From Thiomicrospira aerophila AL3 (GTDB taxonomy: Bacteria > Pseudomonadota > Gammaproteobacteria > Thiomicrospirales > Thiomicrospiraceae): DNA of 64,000 nucleotides. Made by a program: the position numbers and the translations under genes. Positions 1-8,805 of the stretch are shown here, piece after piece (position 1 is the stretch's first letter; every line of letters begins with the position of its first letter). Location of the stretch: positions 1,116,001-1,180,000 of the forward strand of contig NZ_CP007030.1 in assembly GCF_000227665.2 (NCBI RefSeq), written 5' to 3'. The notes under the pieces are model-generated. The model saw nothing but the letters and a program-made list of their open reading frames with translations. It did not search any database and was not told the DNA's origin.

Positions 1-135
1 TTTTATTGGTCAATAAATTATTTTTTAGTTTATTTTTGATTTTTTTTGTCACATAAGGCTAGAATAAAACTGCAACCCTTGTAATTTTAACGCGATATTT
101 TCTTTTTCCTTAACCATGCAACACCGGAGGATTTT

Positions 136-426
136 ATGAATCGTGCTCTAACACTATTAAGCGCTAGTCTTTTACTAGCAAGTGCAACACATGTCAATGC
201 ACAAAGTGGTGATCCGCGGGCAGGAGAATCTTTACATAAAGATGCTAATTGCCTAAGTTGTCATGCTGCTAACCCCTACAGCACAGCAAAAACACCCAGC
301 TTTGAACGACTTATCGCAGCAGTTAACTTTTGTAATGTTAACTTAAACACGGGATGGTTTGAAGACGAGGTATTAGATGTGGCTACCTATCTTAATGAGA
401 AATATTACAAGTATGTAATTGAATAA
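136..426 (+). CDS. Small periplasmic mono-haem c-type cytochrome
   Basis: A 96-residue protein with an N-terminal signal peptide (about residues 1-22, ending VNA) and one CLSCH haem-binding motif at residues 39-43. The C-terminal part (GWFEDEVLDVATYLNEKYY) resembles the final helix of small class I cytochromes. An exported electron carrier is inferred; its redox partner cannot be told from the sequence. The AT-rich upstream 135 bases hold no gene, and GGAGG lies about 7 bases before the ATG. Its last 35 bases overlap the 3' end of the convergent Cys-cluster gene. No obvious sixth haem ligand methionine is seen after the CXXCH, which is unusual for the class. Confidence 0.8.
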   Translation: MNRALTLLSASLLLASATHVNAQSGDPRAGESLHKDANCLSCHAANPYSTAKTPSFERLIAAVNFCNVNLNTGWFEDEVLDVATYLNEKYYKYVIE

Positions 427-838
427 CATAGTCTTCTGGTGCAATTCCCGGTGCAGACAAGACCACCGGGATACTTTGCAAACCATGATATTTAACTTGT
501 TCTCTATTTCCCGTGTTTAGTGGGTGCCAAGCTGGTAAAGGCAAACCATGATATCTTAATCGATATGCACAGGTTTCAGGCAACCAGTCAAACTCAGCAA
601 CTTTACTAATATCTAATTGAACACATTCTGGTACGTATTTTTTTCGTTGACTATAGTTACTACAGAGGCCTGTTTTAATGTCCATTAGCTGACATGCAAC
701 TCGAGTATGTGCTAACTCACCCGTATCTTCATCAACTAACTTAATTAAACAACATAACCCACACCCATCACATAGGTTTTCCCACTGCTCATGATTTAAA
801 TATCTTAGTGGTAAATCTTGCCAATATTTAAGCGTCAT
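392..838 (-). CDS. YcgN-family cysteine-cluster protein
   Basis: A 148-residue protein with a cysteine cluster near the N-terminus (CDGCGLCC, residues 24-31) followed by C49 (VACQ), C59 (GLCSNY) and C72 (PECVQ). This is the pattern of the UPF0260/YcgN family, proposed to bind a metal or iron-sulfur cluster; the exact function is unknown. It starts 18 bases after the pseudouridine synthase stop, so the two are likely co-transcribed. Its 3' end overlaps the convergent cytochrome gene by 35 bases, so both C-termini are encoded on opposite strands of the same DNA. Confidence 0.85.
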   Translation of the reverse strand: MTLKYWQDLPLRYLNHEQWENLCDGCGLCCLIKLVDEDTGELAHTRVACQLMDIKTGLCSNYSQRKKYVPECVQLDISKVAEFDWLPETCAYRLRYHGLPLPAWHPLNTGNREQVKYHGLQSIPVVLSAPGIAPEDYVIQLHTCNISH

Positions 839-856
839 TGAAATCCATCCCGATTA

Positions 857-1528
857 TCAAAAATGCATCCATGGTTCAGCCCAACGCTGCGCGGTCAAAA
901 AGGTTGAATTCGCCAAAAAACGCTGACCAGAACTAGGGGCAAGAACAAACTCAAACTGATGGTTATTTAAACTAAAGCGCAAAGCAAAAGCATGCAAATA
1001 ACCCCGCTCCTCCTGCATAGCATCGGCCACCAACTGATATCGAATGTCGCCGGCAATTGGCGCGCCTAAACTTTTTAAAGCGACCCGAATCTGATGTGTT
1101 TTACCCGTATGGGGTTTAACCAAGAAAAAGCGTTCACCAGGTTGACTTGCAAGACTTATAAATTGGGTTATAGCAGGATTCATCATACCAACGCTCAAAC
1201 GCCAGCTTCCTCGGCGACTTGCAACCATATCCCCTTTTACCCAACCCTGCTTTTTTTTGGGTTTATGGGTCGATATTGCTAAGTAATATTTTTCGATCAA
1301 CCTTTGCTCAAACATTTGTTGAAATTGGCGAGCCACTTGATCTGTTTTAGCCATTATCACTAAACCGGATGTCATCTTATCTAGACGATGTACCGGATAG
1401 AGAGTTTGATTAAGTTGACGCTCGGCCAATACAACCAGGCCTGGTTGTTGCTCAGAGTGAAAACTAAGCCCATCGGGTTTATCCAACACAACAAATTCAT
1501 TTGATTCAAAAACTACGGGAAGTGTCAT
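857..1528 (-). CDS. RluA-family RNA pseudouridine synthase
   Basis: A 223-residue enzyme predicted to isomerise uridine to pseudouridine in RNA. The catalytic motif HRLDKMTSG (about residues 47-55) contains the family aspartate, and the later KTHQIRVALKSLG segment is the conserved RNA-binding/active-site strand. There is no N-terminal S4 domain, so it belongs with the short RluA-like enzymes rather than RluC/RluD. The target nucleotide cannot be assigned from sequence. It is the first gene of a probable two-gene operon with the YcgN-like protein. One CCAGGCCTGG palindrome (1435-1444) lies within it. Confidence 0.85.
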   Translation of the reverse strand: MTLPVVFESNEFVVLDKPDGLSFHSEQQPGLVVLAERQLNQTLYPVHRLDKMTSGLVIMAKTDQVARQFQQMFEQRLIEKYYLAISTHKPKKKQGWVKGDMVASRRGSWRLSVGMMNPAITQFISLASQPGERFFLVKPHTGKTHQIRVALKSLGAPIAGDIRYQLVADAMQEERGYLHAFALRFSLNNHQFEFVLAPSSGQRFLANSTFLTAQRWAEPWMHF

Positions 1529-1622
1529 TTAGTGGCCAATAAATTTATCAGTCGTATTTTGTTTTCACTTAGGCTATGCTTAACATTGTTTAATAACATC
1601 AAAATCTTCTAGAAGGGTTTCT

Positions 1623-2069
1623 ATGTCTGAATTAAGTCCACAAGAAAAAATCCAAACTTGCTTAGATTATCTTGACAAACGTCTCGAGGAAACCTCACTT
1701 CAAACCATTCAAATAGCCGAGACAATTTTAGCCGATATCCGCGAACTCAACCTAGACTATTCTGAAGCAGCTAAAAATAATCAGTTAGCCGAATACTTAA
1801 CTAGGTTACGAGATACACAGGTGAACTGGATGCACCAACTTCAAGACATCATTCTTGAACAAACAAATAGAGATCTTAGCGGGCAAGTTATTCAGGTGCT
1901 TAACAACTTCACCAATAAACTCAATGAAGTACACCTTAAACATTTAGATTTTGATTTACCCAGTGCAGTGGCATCCAAACAGGCTAATGCTTTTGAATAT
2001 CTGAGCCAAGAAGAAATAGATTTACTTTTTTCAGATCAAAACATGCCAAGTGAAAACAAAGACTTATAA
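1623..2069 (+). CDS. Short CheZ-like protein phosphatase
   Basis: A 148-residue, mostly helical protein. The segment TNRDLSGQVIQVL matches the catalytic helix of CheZ, with the key pair D84 and Q88 in DLSGQ (D143/Q147 in E. coli CheZ). The C-terminus YLSQEEIDLLF resembles the CheZ tail that binds CheY. Dephosphorylation of a CheY-like response regulator is therefore likely. It is shorter than classical CheZ (about 210 residues), with the long hairpin trimmed. No flagellar or chemotaxis gene adjoins it, so the substrate may be a different receiver protein. It has its own upstream space and is convergent with lpd. Confidence 0.65.
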   Translation: MSELSPQEKIQTCLDYLDKRLEETSLQTIQIAETILADIRELNLDYSEAAKNNQLAEYLTRLRDTQVNWMHQLQDIILEQTNRDLSGQVIQVLNNFTNKLNEVHLKHLDFDLPSAVASKQANAFEYLSQEEIDLLFSDQNMPSENKDL

Positions 2070-2110
2070 CCTCATCTATCACAGACTTGGTGTACCTTGT
2101 AATCAAATGT

Positions 2111-2137
2111 GTGTCCCATAAATCAATTATGGGACAC
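2111..2137. terminator. Hairpin between convergent cheZ-like gene and lpd
   Basis: A perfect 11-bp inverted repeat, GTGTCCCATAA and TTATGGGACAC, with a 5-base loop, sits between two converging genes. There is no clear T-run on either side, so it may act as a bidirectional terminator or as an mRNA 3' stabiliser. Confidence 0.55.
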
Positions 2138-2152
2138 TAGCCAAACTAAAGA

Positions 2153-3922
2153 TTATTTTTTCTTTTTAGGCGCTATCAAATCCGTGATCGTGCCTTCAGC
2201 CATTTCAGCGGCAAAACCAAGTGTCTCACTCAAGGTAGGATGAGGATGAATGGTTAAGCCAATATCCTGCATATCAGCACCCATCTCAATCGCTAACATG
2301 GCCTCAGCAATCAACTCACCCGCATTCGTACCGACAATGCCCGCACCCAACAAGCGATGAGTTTTGGCACAGAACAAGGCTTTAGTTAAGCCTTCATCGC
2401 GCCCGATACTTAAGCTGCGACCTGATGCTGCCCAAGGGAAGGCCCCTTTTTCATATTCAACCCCTTCGGCTTTGAGCTGGTCTTCAGTCTTACCCGCCCA
2501 GGCTACTTCTGGATCAGTATAGGCGACCGAAGGAATCCCCATCGGCGTAAAGGCACTGGGTAAACCACAAATTACTTCGGCAGCCACTTTACCTTCATGC
2601 ACCGCTTTATGTGCCAACATCGGTTGCCCGACAATATCACCAATAGCATAGATGTGAGGTACGTTCGTTTGTTGACGCTCATCGACTTCGATAAAGCCCC
2701 AATCGTTAACCGCTACACCAGCAAGCTCAGCGTCGATCAATTTACCATTAGGGGTTCGACCAACCGCGACTAATACGCGATCAAAGGTGTCTTGGGTAGG
2801 ACAATCCTTGCCCTCAAACGACACCACTAAACCGCCTTCTGACGCTTCAACATGCGTGACCTTAGATTTTAAAAACACATTTTCATAGCGCGATTTAATC
2901 CGTTTTAACAACGGGCGACTAATGTCCTTATCCGCACCGGGAATAATGGTGTCGCCCAACTCAACAATCGTCACTTTTGATCCCAAAGAATCGTAAACCT
3001 GAGCCATTTCTAAGCCAATAATGCCACCACCAATCACTAATAAACGTTTTGGAATCTCGGCCAATTCAAGTGCATCGGTAGAGTCCATTACACGAGGGTC
3101 ATCATGAGGAATAAATGGCAACTTGATCACGCGAGAGCCAGCGGCAATAATCGCTTTTTCAAACGAGATGGTTTGTGTTGAACCGTCTTCCGCTGTCACA
3201 CTAATTGTATTAGCCGAGCTAAACTTACCATAACCGGTCACCACTTCAACTTTTCGTTGTTTCGCCAAAGCAGCCAAACCACCGGTCAGTTTAGTGATCA
3301 CGCTATTTTTGTATGCACGCATTTTATCAAGATCAATGCTGGGTTCGGCAAAACTAATACCATGCGCCGCCATATCTTTAGTCTCATTCAGAATCACCGA
3401 CATGTGTAACAGCGCTTTAGACGGAATACAGCCTACATTTAAACATACGCCGCCAATGACCGGATAACGCTCTATTAGAATAACTTTTTTGCCAAGGTCA
3501 GCCGCACGGAAAGCAGCGGTATAACCACCGGGTCCACCGCCTAATACCACCACTTCAGCTGTTTTATCAGCAGCAGGTAAGTTTTGATTTGAACGTGCTT
3601 GCGACGACACAGTAGCTGACTGAACTTGTGCTGGTGCAGACTCGGCTGCAGCTGTTTCAGCTAGTTGAGCAGGTCGCTCATCAGCAATTTCCATCTGACC
3701 AATAACACTGCCTGCACGAACCTTATCGCCCACTTTTACGGTCACAGCCACCACTTTACCCGCAAAAGGTGAAGGCACTTCCATCGTTGCTTTATCTGAT
3801 TCAAGCGTCAATAATGAATCATCTTGAACGACTTCATCACCGACATTCACCAGTACTTCAATAATATCGACGTCCGCAAAATCGCCAATATCAGGAACCC
3901 GTATTTCAACAACTTGACTCAT
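2153..3922 (-). CDS. lpdA: Dihydrolipoamide dehydrogenase (E3) with N-terminal lipoyl domain
   Basis: The FAD enzyme that reoxidises dihydrolipoamide in the pyruvate dehydrogenase complex with NAD+. Residues 1-80 form a biotinyl/lipoyl domain whose modified lysine lies in ESDKATME. After an Ala/Gln-rich linker comes the flavoprotein: GGGPGGYTAA for FAD, the redox disulfide CLNVGCIPSK, GGGIIGLE for NAD and the C-terminal HPHPTLSE with the catalytic His-Glu. At 589 residues it is about 115 longer than E. coli Lpd because of the lipoyl arm. It lies 15 bases after aceF and ends the aceE-aceF-lpd operon. Confidence 0.95.
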   Translation of the reverse strand: MSQVVEIRVPDIGDFADVDIIEVLVNVGDEVVQDDSLLTLESDKATMEVPSPFAGKVVAVTVKVGDKVRAGSVIGQMEIADERPAQLAETAAAESAPAQVQSATVSSQARSNQNLPAADKTAEVVVLGGGPGGYTAAFRAADLGKKVILIERYPVIGGVCLNVGCIPSKALLHMSVILNETKDMAAHGISFAEPSIDLDKMRAYKNSVITKLTGGLAALAKQRKVEVVTGYGKFSSANTISVTAEDGSTQTISFEKAIIAAGSRVIKLPFIPHDDPRVMDSTDALELAEIPKRLLVIGGGIIGLEMAQVYDSLGSKVTIVELGDTIIPGADKDISRPLLKRIKSRYENVFLKSKVTHVEASEGGLVVSFEGKDCPTQDTFDRVLVAVGRTPNGKLIDAELAGVAVNDWGFIEVDERQQTNVPHIYAIGDIVGQPMLAHKAVHEGKVAAEVICGLPSAFTPMGIPSVAYTDPEVAWAGKTEDQLKAEGVEYEKGAFPWAASGRSLSIGRDEGLTKALFCAKTHRLLGAGIVGTNAGELIAEAMLAIEMGADMQDIGLTIHPHPTLSETLGFAAEMAEGTITDLIAPKKKK

Positions 3923-3937
3923 ACTTGCTCCTATCTA

Positions 3938-5269
3938 TTAAAGCAATAACTGGCGAATATCCGCCAAATGCTGACCAACAAACTGGGTGAAACGCACCCC
4001 TTCGGCACCATCAATCACGCGATGATCATAAGAAACACTAAAGGGCATGATCAAGCGAGGTTGAAAAGCAGCACCATCCCATACGGGCTGCATAGCGGCT
4101 TTCGACACACCCATAATCGCCACTTCAGGTGCATTCACAATCGGTGTAAATTGTGTGCCGCCAATGCCACCCAAACTTGAAATACTAAAGCATCCACCAG
4201 AGAGATCTTTAGGTGACAACTTACCGTCGCGTGCTTTGGCACTCAACTCCATTAAATCGCGCGATAGTTCAAAGATAGATTTTTGATCCACATCACGCAC
4301 GACTGGCACTACTAAACCATTGGGCGTATCGACGGCAATACCAATATTGAAATAGCTTTTACGGATTAATTTTTGTCCATCAGGCGACAAAGACGCATTG
4401 AAATTAGGGAAGGCTTTTAATCCAGCGACCACCGCTTTCATAATAAACACCAACGGGGTGAGTTTAACGCCGGCCTTTTCAGCCTGTGTCTTCATGTCCT
4501 TACGGAACTGTTCAAGATCGGTAATATCGCACTCATCAAACTGGGTAACATGCGGAATATTGAGCCAAGCTGTGGCAAGGTGTTTGCCAGAAATCTTTTT
4601 AATCCGGCTCAGCTCAATTTCTTCAATTGCCCCAAACTGGGCAAAATCAATGATAGGCACAGCTGGGATACCGCTACCGCCGGTCACCGCAGCCGTACTA
4701 CCGGACTGCATAACCGATTTTACAAAGGCTTCAATATCTGACTTTAGAATACGCCCTTTGCTACCCGTACCCGCAACCTTGGTCAACTCAACTCCAAGTA
4801 CTCTTGCAAACGCACGTACCGCCGGCGTAGCATGATGCACGGCACCACTGCTTTGACGATTAACTGGCTTAGGGGTGTTGGCCACAGAACTCGCAATGGG
4901 TAATCCCACATTAGATGCGTGAGTTTGCTCATGTAGCTTGGGTGTTACCTCAGCCTCTACTGATGTAGTATCTTGCTTAGGCGCTTGTGCGACCGCTTTT
5001 TCGATAACTGGCGTGGCGGCTTCGCTGGCTTCTGCAACCTCAAGATCACAGATATAGGTGCCTTTTGCCACCTTATCACCTACCTTAACCTGCAAATTCG
5101 ATACCTTACCGGCATAAGTTGCAGGCACTTCCATCGTTGCCTTGTCTGATTCCAAGGTCAACACAGAGTCATCAAGCTGAATCTGATCACCTTCTTGAAT
5201 CAATACTTCAATCACATCAACGCTATCAAAATCGCCGATGTCAGGGACTAATAACTGTATTTTTGCCAT
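3938..5269 (-). CDS. aceF: Dihydrolipoyllysine acetyltransferase (E2 of pyruvate dehydrogenase)
   Basis: The core subunit that transfers the acetyl group from lipoyl to CoA. The 443-residue protein has one lipoyl domain (residues 1-80, lysine in ESDKATME), a long Ala/Pro/Thr/Gln linker, a peripheral-subunit-binding domain (about 145-182, containing GTGSKGRILKSDI) and the acyltransferase domain ending with DHRVIDGAEG, which holds the catalytic His and Asp. E. coli AceF has three lipoyl domains; this one has a single one. It lies 27 bases after aceE and 15 before lpd. Confidence 0.95.
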   Translation of the reverse strand: MAKIQLLVPDIGDFDSVDVIEVLIQEGDQIQLDDSVLTLESDKATMEVPATYAGKVSNLQVKVGDKVAKGTYICDLEVAEASEAATPVIEKAVAQAPKQDTTSVEAEVTPKLHEQTHASNVGLPIASSVANTPKPVNRQSSGAVHHATPAVRAFARVLGVELTKVAGTGSKGRILKSDIEAFVKSVMQSGSTAAVTGGSGIPAVPIIDFAQFGAIEEIELSRIKKISGKHLATAWLNIPHVTQFDECDITDLEQFRKDMKTQAEKAGVKLTPLVFIMKAVVAGLKAFPNFNASLSPDGQKLIRKSYFNIGIAVDTPNGLVVPVVRDVDQKSIFELSRDLMELSAKARDGKLSPKDLSGGCFSISSLGGIGGTQFTPIVNAPEVAIMGVSKAAMQPVWDGAAFQPRLIMPFSVSYDHRVIDGAEGVRFTQFVGQHLADIRQLLL

Positions 5270-5296
5270 CTTAATATCCTTAACTATCAGCGTTAA

Positions 5297-7957
5297 TTAT
5301 GCGTGAATCGGGAAAGGCTTTTCCGCATCCAAACCATACTGAGCGATGGCTTTTTCAAGCACCTCCGCTTTAATCTTGCCTTGAGCTTTTAACGCTTTTA
5401 ACGCCTCAAGTACAATATAGTATCGATTCACTTCAAAAAACTTACGCAATTGTTCACGGGTATCAGAGCGGCCAAAGCCATCTGTTCCTAATACGTGATA
5501 GTCACCTGGCACATATTCACGAATGCGATTTGCATAATCACGAATATAATCCGTTGCGGCAATAAAGGGCCCTTCAGCGTCAGCCAATACTTGAGTAACA
5601 TAAGGCACCTTAGGCTCAGCAGCAGGATGCAGGGTATTCCAGCGCGTCACTTCCATCCCATCACGACGCAATAGGTTGAAGCTTGGCACACCCCAAATAT
5701 CTGCAGCTACATCCCACTCAGTTTCTAACAGCTCTGCCGCTGCAATCACTTCACGGAAAATAGTACCTGAACCCATCAATTGCACACGATGTTTGGCTTT
5801 AGCAGTTGATTGTTTAAATGGATAAATCCCTTTTAGAATGCCCTCTTCAACACCTTCAGGCATACCTGGATGGCTATAGTTCTCATTCATTGCAGTAATG
5901 TAGTAGAACACGTCTTCTTTATCAGTCAACATTCGACGCAAACCATCTTGAATAATTACCGCCATCTCATAACCAAATGTTGGGTCATAGCTAAGGCAAT
6001 TTGGAATCGCATCGAACATCACCAAGTTGTGACCATCCTGATGCTGTAAACCTTCACCTTCCAAGGTTGTGCGTCCTGCCGTACCCCCAATTAAGAAACC
6101 GCGTGCCCGTGAATCACCTGCAGCCCAGGCCAAATCACCAATACGTTGGAAGCCAAACATCGAATAGTAGATATAAAATGGAATCATCGCCACACCATAG
6201 TTGGCATAGGCGGTTGCAGCAGAAATCCATGAAGACATGGCGCCCGCTTCATTAATGCCTTCTTCCAACACTTGGCCGTTTGACGACTCTTTGTACCACA
6301 TCAATTGATCATGATCGACCGGCTCATACAACTGACCTGCTGGGTCATAAATACCAATTTGTCTAAACAAACCTTCCATACCGAAGGTACGAGCTTCATC
6401 GGGAATAATAGGTACGATTCGCTTGCCTAACTCTTTATCACGCAAAATAATAGATAGAATTCGCACAAATGCCATGGTTGAAGACATTTCACGGTCAGCT
6501 GTACCGTCTAGCAACATTTTAAAAGCCGCTAAATCAGGCACCGACAAACTTTCTGCTTTATCCTGTCTACAAGGCAAAGCACCTCCCAGTTCCTGACGAC
6601 GAGCGCGAACATACTCCATAATCGGACTATCGTCTGCCGGACGATAAAAAGGCACGCTGGTTTCTAGCTGCTCATCAGAAATCGGTACTGAGAAACGGTC
6701 ACGAAAATACTTCAAGCCATCAAAATCAAGCTTTTTCTGTTGATGGGCACTATTGGCAGCCTCACCAAACTCGCCCATACCATAACCCTTAACTGTTTTA
6801 GCCAAAATAACCGATGGCATATTTTTAGTTTCAGTCGCGCGCTTGTAGGCATTGTAGATTTTGCGCGGTGAATGGCCACCACGGGTTAGACGGAAGATTT
6901 CATCATCAGTCATATCCTTAACCAAGGCAGCTGTTTCTGGGTACTTACCAAAAAAATGTTCACGCACATAGGCACCGCTTTTCGCTTTGTAAGCCTGGTA
7001 CTCGCCATCCACAACCTCGCCCATACGTTCAATCAACTTACCCGTGACGTCTTTAGCTAACAAAGTATCCCAGCCGGTACCCCACAATACTTTGATCACG
7101 TTCCAGCCCGCACCGCGGAACATGCCTTCTAATTCCTGGATAATTTTGCCATTGCCACGCACAGGGCCATCAAGACGCTGCAAGTTACAGTTAACTACAA
7201 AAATTAAATTATCCAAATGCTCACGCTGGGCTAATTGAATCGCGCCACGTGATTCCGGTTCATCCATCTCGCCATCGCCTAAAAAGGCCCAAACTTTTCT
7301 ACCTTCAGTTTTGACTAAACCACGTTTTTCCATATATTTCATAAAACGTGCTTGGTAAATAGCCATTAATGGACCTAGTCCCATCGATACCGTAGGGAAT
7401 TGCCAAAAATCCGGCATCAGCCATGGGTGAGGATAAGAAGATAGACCGTTACCGTCTACTTCTTGGCGGAAGTTGTTTAATTGATCTTCACTGAGGCGTC
7501 CTTCCATAAAGGCACGCGCATACATACCTGGCGCAGTATGACCTTGAAAAAACACCATATCACCGCCAACTGGGTGATCAGGCCCCTTAAAGAAATGATT
7601 CATGCCAACTTCATACAGGGTACAACTAGAGGCATAAGAGGCAATATGCCCGCCCACACTCGTAGCCTTATTCGCTTTGACGACCATCGCCATGGCATTC
7701 CAACGAAGAATTGAGCGCACACGACGTTCAATGCTCAAATCACCTGGGTAATTGGCTTGTTCTTCTTGGGCGATGGTGTTGATGTAGGGGGTATTTGCAG
7801 AATAAGGTATATCGATGCCGTGAACACGGGCTTTTTCAATCAGAGTTGCAATCAAATGCTGGGCTTTTTCAGCGCCTTCAAATTCAACAACAGCTTCTAA
7901 AGCATCGAGCCACTCTTGCGTTTCTTGCGGATCTTGATCAATGAATTGATCACTCAT
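5297..7957 (-). CDS. aceE: Pyruvate dehydrogenase E1, homodimeric type
   Basis: The thiamine-diphosphate enzyme that decarboxylates pyruvate and acetylates the lipoyl group of E2. The 886-residue length and sequence (FLGDGEMDEPES with the GDG...N type ThDP-binding region, and the AceE-type C-terminus GLDAEKPFPIHA) match the homodimeric family. I place the start at the internal ATG of MSDQFIDQDPQ because AGAGGTG lies 6 bases ahead; an upstream in-frame start would only add 12 unconserved residues. First gene of the aceE-aceF-lpd operon, preceded by a leader with alternative hairpins. Confidence 0.95.
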   Translation of the reverse strand: MSDQFIDQDPQETQEWLDALEAVVEFEGAEKAQHLIATLIEKARVHGIDIPYSANTPYINTIAQEEQANYPGDLSIERRVRSILRWNAMAMVVKANKATSVGGHIASYASSCTLYEVGMNHFFKGPDHPVGGDMVFFQGHTAPGMYARAFMEGRLSEDQLNNFRQEVDGNGLSSYPHPWLMPDFWQFPTVSMGLGPLMAIYQARFMKYMEKRGLVKTEGRKVWAFLGDGEMDEPESRGAIQLAQREHLDNLIFVVNCNLQRLDGPVRGNGKIIQELEGMFRGAGWNVIKVLWGTGWDTLLAKDVTGKLIERMGEVVDGEYQAYKAKSGAYVREHFFGKYPETAALVKDMTDDEIFRLTRGGHSPRKIYNAYKRATETKNMPSVILAKTVKGYGMGEFGEAANSAHQQKKLDFDGLKYFRDRFSVPISDEQLETSVPFYRPADDSPIMEYVRARRQELGGALPCRQDKAESLSVPDLAAFKMLLDGTADREMSSTMAFVRILSIILRDKELGKRIVPIIPDEARTFGMEGLFRQIGIYDPAGQLYEPVDHDQLMWYKESSNGQVLEEGINEAGAMSSWISAATAYANYGVAMIPFYIYYSMFGFQRIGDLAWAAGDSRARGFLIGGTAGRTTLEGEGLQHQDGHNLVMFDAIPNCLSYDPTFGYEMAVIIQDGLRRMLTDKEDVFYYITAMNENYSHPGMPEGVEEGILKGIYPFKQSTAKAKHRVQLMGSGTIFREVIAAAELLETEWDVAADIWGVPSFNLLRRDGMEVTRWNTLHPAAEPKVPYVTQVLADAEGPFIAATDYIRDYANRIREYVPGDYHVLGTDGFGRSDTREQLRKFFEVNRYYIVLEALKALKAQGKIKAEVLEKAIAQYGLDAEKPFPIHA

Positions 7958-8021
7958 AGTTATCACCTCTTGGGTTAAGCAACCACGTACCATGGGTTAC
8001 AATTTGGTACGCGAAATAAAC

Positions 8022-8077
8022 AGAGGACTTTTCAGGTAATCGTTTTTGCATTACCCTTCAAGCCTCTAACCTGAAAA
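8022..8077 (-). promoter_or_regulatory. aceE leader with mutually exclusive inverted repeats
   Basis: In the 5' leader of aceE, TTTTCAGGT (8029-8037) can pair with ACCTGAAAA (8069-8077), while GGTAAT (8035-8040) can pair with ATTACC (8050-8055). The two stems share bases and cannot coexist. This could be an attenuator-like switch or a protein operator; I recognise no known riboswitch motif. Confidence 0.35.
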
Positions 8078-8174
8078 TTTTATGGCGGCAATCATACCAT
8101 TTTTTTGCACTAAAAAGATAGCCAGGCTCAGACCCAGCTATAAGAGAAGCCATTAAGCTATTGATTTTTATGAT

Positions 8175-8663
8175 CTAACGGGTAATCCAAAAGGCATTTA
8201 ATGCCGGCTCTAGCTCGGAAAGTGCTTGCTGATAGACGGATTGTTTAAAGCTAACAACCTGTTGAACAGGCAACCAATAATCGACCCACACCCAATCTTC
8301 AAACTCAGGTGATGGATGAACACTCAAATCAATGGCCGTTTCTTCGGCTTCCAGTCCGAGTAAAAACCAGATTTGTTTTTGACCAATGCAGACTGGATGA
8401 CTATTTTGTCGAATCAGGTGTCGAGGTAAGTCATAGTGGAGCCAGTCCTGGGTTTTAGCTAGGACTCTAACATCTGATGGATTGAGACCCACTTCTTCTT
8501 TTAATTCTCGAAATGCAGCTTGTTGGGGCGTTTCATAGTCACGAATCCCGCCTTGAGGAAATTGCCAAGCATCCTGCTGAATGCGCTTACCCCAAAATAG
8601 TTTTCCATGCTTGTTTACGATTATAATACCAACATTAGGTCGGTACCCATTGGAATCTATCAC
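8175..8663 (-). CDS. rppH: RNA pyrophosphohydrolase (Nudix)
   Basis: Removes pyrophosphate from the 5' end of triphosphorylated mRNA, which starts decay. The Nudix box begins at GGIRDYETPQQAA and continues FRELKEEVGL, and the N-terminus IDSNGYRPNVGII is typical of RppH. I choose a GTG start (VIDSNGYRP) because AAGGA lies 7 bases upstream and family members start just before this point; a TTG seven codons earlier is the alternative. The resulting 162 residues fit the family. It is a single gene, divergent from the HAD phosphatase. Confidence 0.9.
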   Translation of the reverse strand: MIDSNGYRPNVGIIIVNKHGKLFWGKRIQQDAWQFPQGGIRDYETPQQAAFRELKEEVGLNPSDVRVLAKTQDWLHYDLPRHLIRQNSHPVCIGQKQIWFLLGLEAEETAIDLSVHPSPEFEDWVWVDYWLPVQQVVSFKQSVYQQALSELEPALNAFWITR

Positions 8664-8805
8664 CAGATCGTCCTTCAACCGCAACCTGTGCGTCTGTGTA
8701 ATTATAATTTTTTAATGATGACCAACTTTAGGCATTTTTTCAATCGCCAAGCAGGTTTTATTTCACGCTATTAACTATTTAATACGAATTTAAAAGGACA
8801 TTATT

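Noticed and set aside
8022-8077. Thiamine pyrophosphate riboswitch before aceE
   Set aside because: The leader has ACCTGA but lacks the CTGAGA element and the overall fold of the THI box.
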